DNA of 64,000 nt from Osmia lignaria lignaria. Taxonomy: Eukaryota; Arthropoda; Insecta; Hymenoptera; Megachilidae. The stretch lies in NCBI RefSeq assembly GCF_051020975.1, contig NC_135042.1:8765888-8829887 (forward strand), in the 5' to 3' direction. Under the pieces are notes generated by a model. That model did no database searches and had not been told where the DNA came from. It saw only the letters and a program-made list of their open reading frames with translations. This document shows positions 61,824 through 64,000 of the stretch, in pieces (the first letter of the stretch is position 1; each line of letters starts with the position of its first letter). The translations under genes and the position numbers were made by a program.

Positions 61824-63081
61824 ATGGGACCTCTCGAAGGTGCTAAAAAGATTGCGGCTTACAGAGCAGTCGATGAATATGTCAAGGTACTTTTGAAATG
61901 AATTTAGAGTATAATCGCAGGTTATATAAACGTACCGCTTTCCATTATTTAAGTTTTGCATATGAATATTTGCAGAATAATAGCGTTATTGGAATTGGTA
62001 GCGGATCTACTATAATATACGCTATCGACAGGCTAGGTAACAATACTTTATTTTGCACTTCAATTTAAATACTTCGAAATACTTAGGCATTGCTTATACT
62101 TGGTCATTTTGCATGGAAGAATCTTGCAATCATAAAGTATGATCTTTGACCTCATCAGGAGATATGATCATAAGTCTCCTGAATGTAATTACAGCAATTT
62201 CATTTTACTACAATAAAATTGAATCTTTAAGAGTAGATACTTTCTAAATATGCAACAGATGATTACATAAAATAATTATGTTTTTCAGTGGAACGCATAA
62301 AAGAAGAAAATCTTAATATTGTTTGTATTCCAACCTCATTCCAAGCACGACAGCTGATATTAAACAATCAGCTTACATTGGGTGATTTAGAAACTTATCC
62401 TAAAGTAATGAACACTATTTTGTTTGTAGTATTTACAAAATTAATTTCTACATTGATGCTTAAACATTAACAGTTGGATTGTGCTATTGATGGAGCAGAT
62501 GAGGTTGATTCAGAAATGAATCTTATCAAAGGTGGAGGAGGATGTTTGCTCCAAGAGAAAATTGTGGCATCCTGTGCTAATCAGTTTGTTATTATAGCTG
62601 ATTATACGTAAGTATTATATTTGTAAGATTTTATACTTCTGATACTTATTTTCATTGCTAGATATTAATTGTATCTAGAAAAAATTCTCAAAAACTTGGA
62701 GAGCAATATAAGAAAGGCATTCCCATTGAAGTAATTCCTATGGCATATGTTGCCATCCAAAGAAGAGTTGAAGACAATTATGGGGGAGATGTAAAAATTA
62801 GGATGGCTTTAGCTAAGGCTGTAAGTATTTTCAATTTGTGAAACAAATTGGTCAGTATTATATGAACTATTAGATGATATATTTTTTTACAGGGTCCAGT
62901 TGTAACAGATAATGGTAATTTTATTCTTGACTGGAATTTTCCACAAGATCTGAATAACTGGAATACAATTAATACAGAAATTAAAATGATGCCTGGAGTT
63001 GTTGAAACTGGACTTTTCATAAAAATGGCAAACAAAGCGTTCTTTGGTATGCCTGATGGCAGTGTAAAAGAACAATCCTAA
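61824..63081 (+). CDS. Rpi: Ribose-5-phosphate isomerase A
   Basis: Interconverts ribose-5-phosphate and ribulose-5-phosphate in the non-oxidative pentose phosphate pathway; cytosolic. Six coding exons (61824-61886, 61976-62036, 62289-62404, 62474-62607, 62679-62820, 62893-63081) give 234 residues, typical for RpiA. The phosphate-binding loop is VIGIGSGSTIIYA. The catalytic and substrate motifs are DGADEVD and NLIKGGGGCLLQEKIVA. IPIEVIPMAYVAIQRRV and GPVVTDNGNFILDW follow, and the C-terminus contains MPGVVETGLFIKMANKAFFG. The start MGPLEGAKKIAAYRAVDEYV fits the family N-terminus. All junctions keep phase. Confidence 0.95.
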
Positions 63082-63736
63082 AGTGTTCCAAATTGTAAGG
63101 AATGTGTTTTATGATATAGACATTATTGACTCAAATCTAGTTTATACAAACAGGACCAGAGGATTAAAATAATCCTAAGTTACTTAGGATTTTATGTTGA
63201 AAGTGATAATAATGCTATTTTCATGTTCATTTTTCATCCATTATTCATTGAGTGTTCATATATATTTAGATGTATGAAATTTTGTATCTATCCCTTTTTA
63301 CAAGTGGATCTTAAAGGAGATTGCGTTCCGCAGACTGAAACGTTTTCTGTACTTGTTTCTAGATATTTATATCTTAATTTATGAAAAAACAAAATACTTG
63401 ATGCACCTATCTCAGTATCAAGTTATTGGTTTTTGTAATGAATCTGTTGTTTTAAGTGACTTATAGAAAGTGCTCAAATGATTATGTACACTATACATTA
63501 TTTGTATAAAGATATATGAATTGTAAAACAACAATGAACATTAAAATCGAAATTTTTATAAAATCGTTCAGAACTTTCTTTCGTGTTTTATAATTCATTA
63601 GTACCTGAGGATTTTATATTCCTTATATTTTATTCTTTTCTATTATTATCTTATTTATTTATTTGACAATTTTTTATAAAACAGGCGTTACAGTGTTAAG
63701 TTTTAATCGTTAAATGCGTGATTACAAAAAATAGTA
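63082..63736. other. Rpi 3' flank
   Basis: AT-rich, with no gene seen. It includes the Rpi 3' UTR and the downstream side of the minus-strand tRNA-Lys gene. The short palindrome ATCCTAAGTTACTTAGGAT is at 63172-63190. Confidence 0.5.
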
Positions 63737-63809
63737 CGCCCGAACAGGGACTCGAACCCTGGACCCTCAGATTAAAAGTCTGATGCTCTACCGACTGAGC
63801 TATCCGGGC
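63737..63809 (-). tRNA. tRNA-Lys-TTT: tRNA-Lys (anticodon TTT), second copy
   Basis: Identical over its 73 nt to the gene at 48423-48495, on the same strand, while the flanks differ. The same acceptor pairing, A and B boxes and CTTTTAA anticodon loop are present. A six-T terminator follows the 3' end on the minus strand (TATTTTTTG in the flank). Confidence 0.97.
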
Positions 63810-64000
63810 GCTTGAAAATTTTGTTTATTTATACTGTAAACAATTTTTATAGTTCATTTTTAAATAGTTTTAATGTCAATGTTTCTTAGATTTATTTTAA
63901 CTTTATTTACTACTCCATAGGCAAATTCGTTGCTTTTATAGACATTTTTATCGAGAGACATATAGCACTTGCTAAGACGATGTTCATTCATTTTATGTAT

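Noticed and set aside
1..64000. CRISPR arrays, bacterial operons or integrons
   Set aside because: All recognised genes are intron-containing animal genes, and no direct-repeat/spacer array or bacterial-type gene cluster is present.

Overview
The window is arthropod, almost certainly insect, nuclear DNA. Genes have short GT-AG introns, and the set of orthologues (Hmx, insect-type p53, vreteno/TDRD1-like, myoblast city) is animal. Composition changes sharply near 13.7 kb, from a moderately GC-rich, gene-poor stretch to AT-rich, gene-dense sequence. This heterogeneity, with the gene architecture, suggests Hymenoptera, perhaps a bee or ant; that placement is inference, not proof. All exon structures below were assembled by eye from splice sites, reading phase and family knowledge.

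Region 1 (1-14.4 kb) holds the last coding exon of an Hmx/NKX5-type homeobox gene (1227-2053, +) and then about 12 kb with no supported gene, apart from a piggyBac-like MITE at 8146-8347. Region 2 (14.4-30.5 kb) is dense: mitochondrial peroxiredoxin Prx3 (-), NELF-A (-), p53 (+, head-to-head with NELF-A), a PDZ-RING E3-ligase-like gene (-), a PH-only ORP-like gene (-), and a 15-exon RRM-MYND-4xTudor piRNA-pathway gene (-).

Region 3 (30.5-33.3 kb) is the gap between the divergent Tudor gene and myoblast city. A foldback-type transposon with long inverted arms (about 31271-32990) fills most of it. The transposon carries a 93-bp tandem array whose units contain strong CTCF-like motifs, and a 5'-truncated non-LTR element is nested inside it.

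Region 4 (33.3-43.3 kb) is the complete 21-exon myoblast city/DOCK1 gene (+), with a candidate in-frame 99-nt cassette exon in its largest early intron. Region 5 (45.1-46.3 kb) is an intron-containing, apparently domesticated gag-derived gene (-). Region 6 (46.7-51 kb) holds a SINE-like insertion with a 16-bp target duplication just upstream of ATP synthase subunit e (+), a small terminal-inverted-repeat element, a tRNA-Lys(TTT) gene and dihydropteridine reductase (-). Region 7 (51.7-64 kb) holds KCMF1 (+), a 6-kb gene-free tract that is probably a long 3' UTR plus spacer, ribose-5-phosphate isomerase (+) and a second identical tRNA-Lys(TTT).

Most genes are unrelated housekeeping loci. Functional themes are transcription control (NELF-A, p53, Hmx), ubiquitin ligation (PDZ-RING, KCMF1), mitochondrial function (Prx3, ATPsynE), metabolism (Dhpr, Rpi) and germline transposon defence (Tudor gene).
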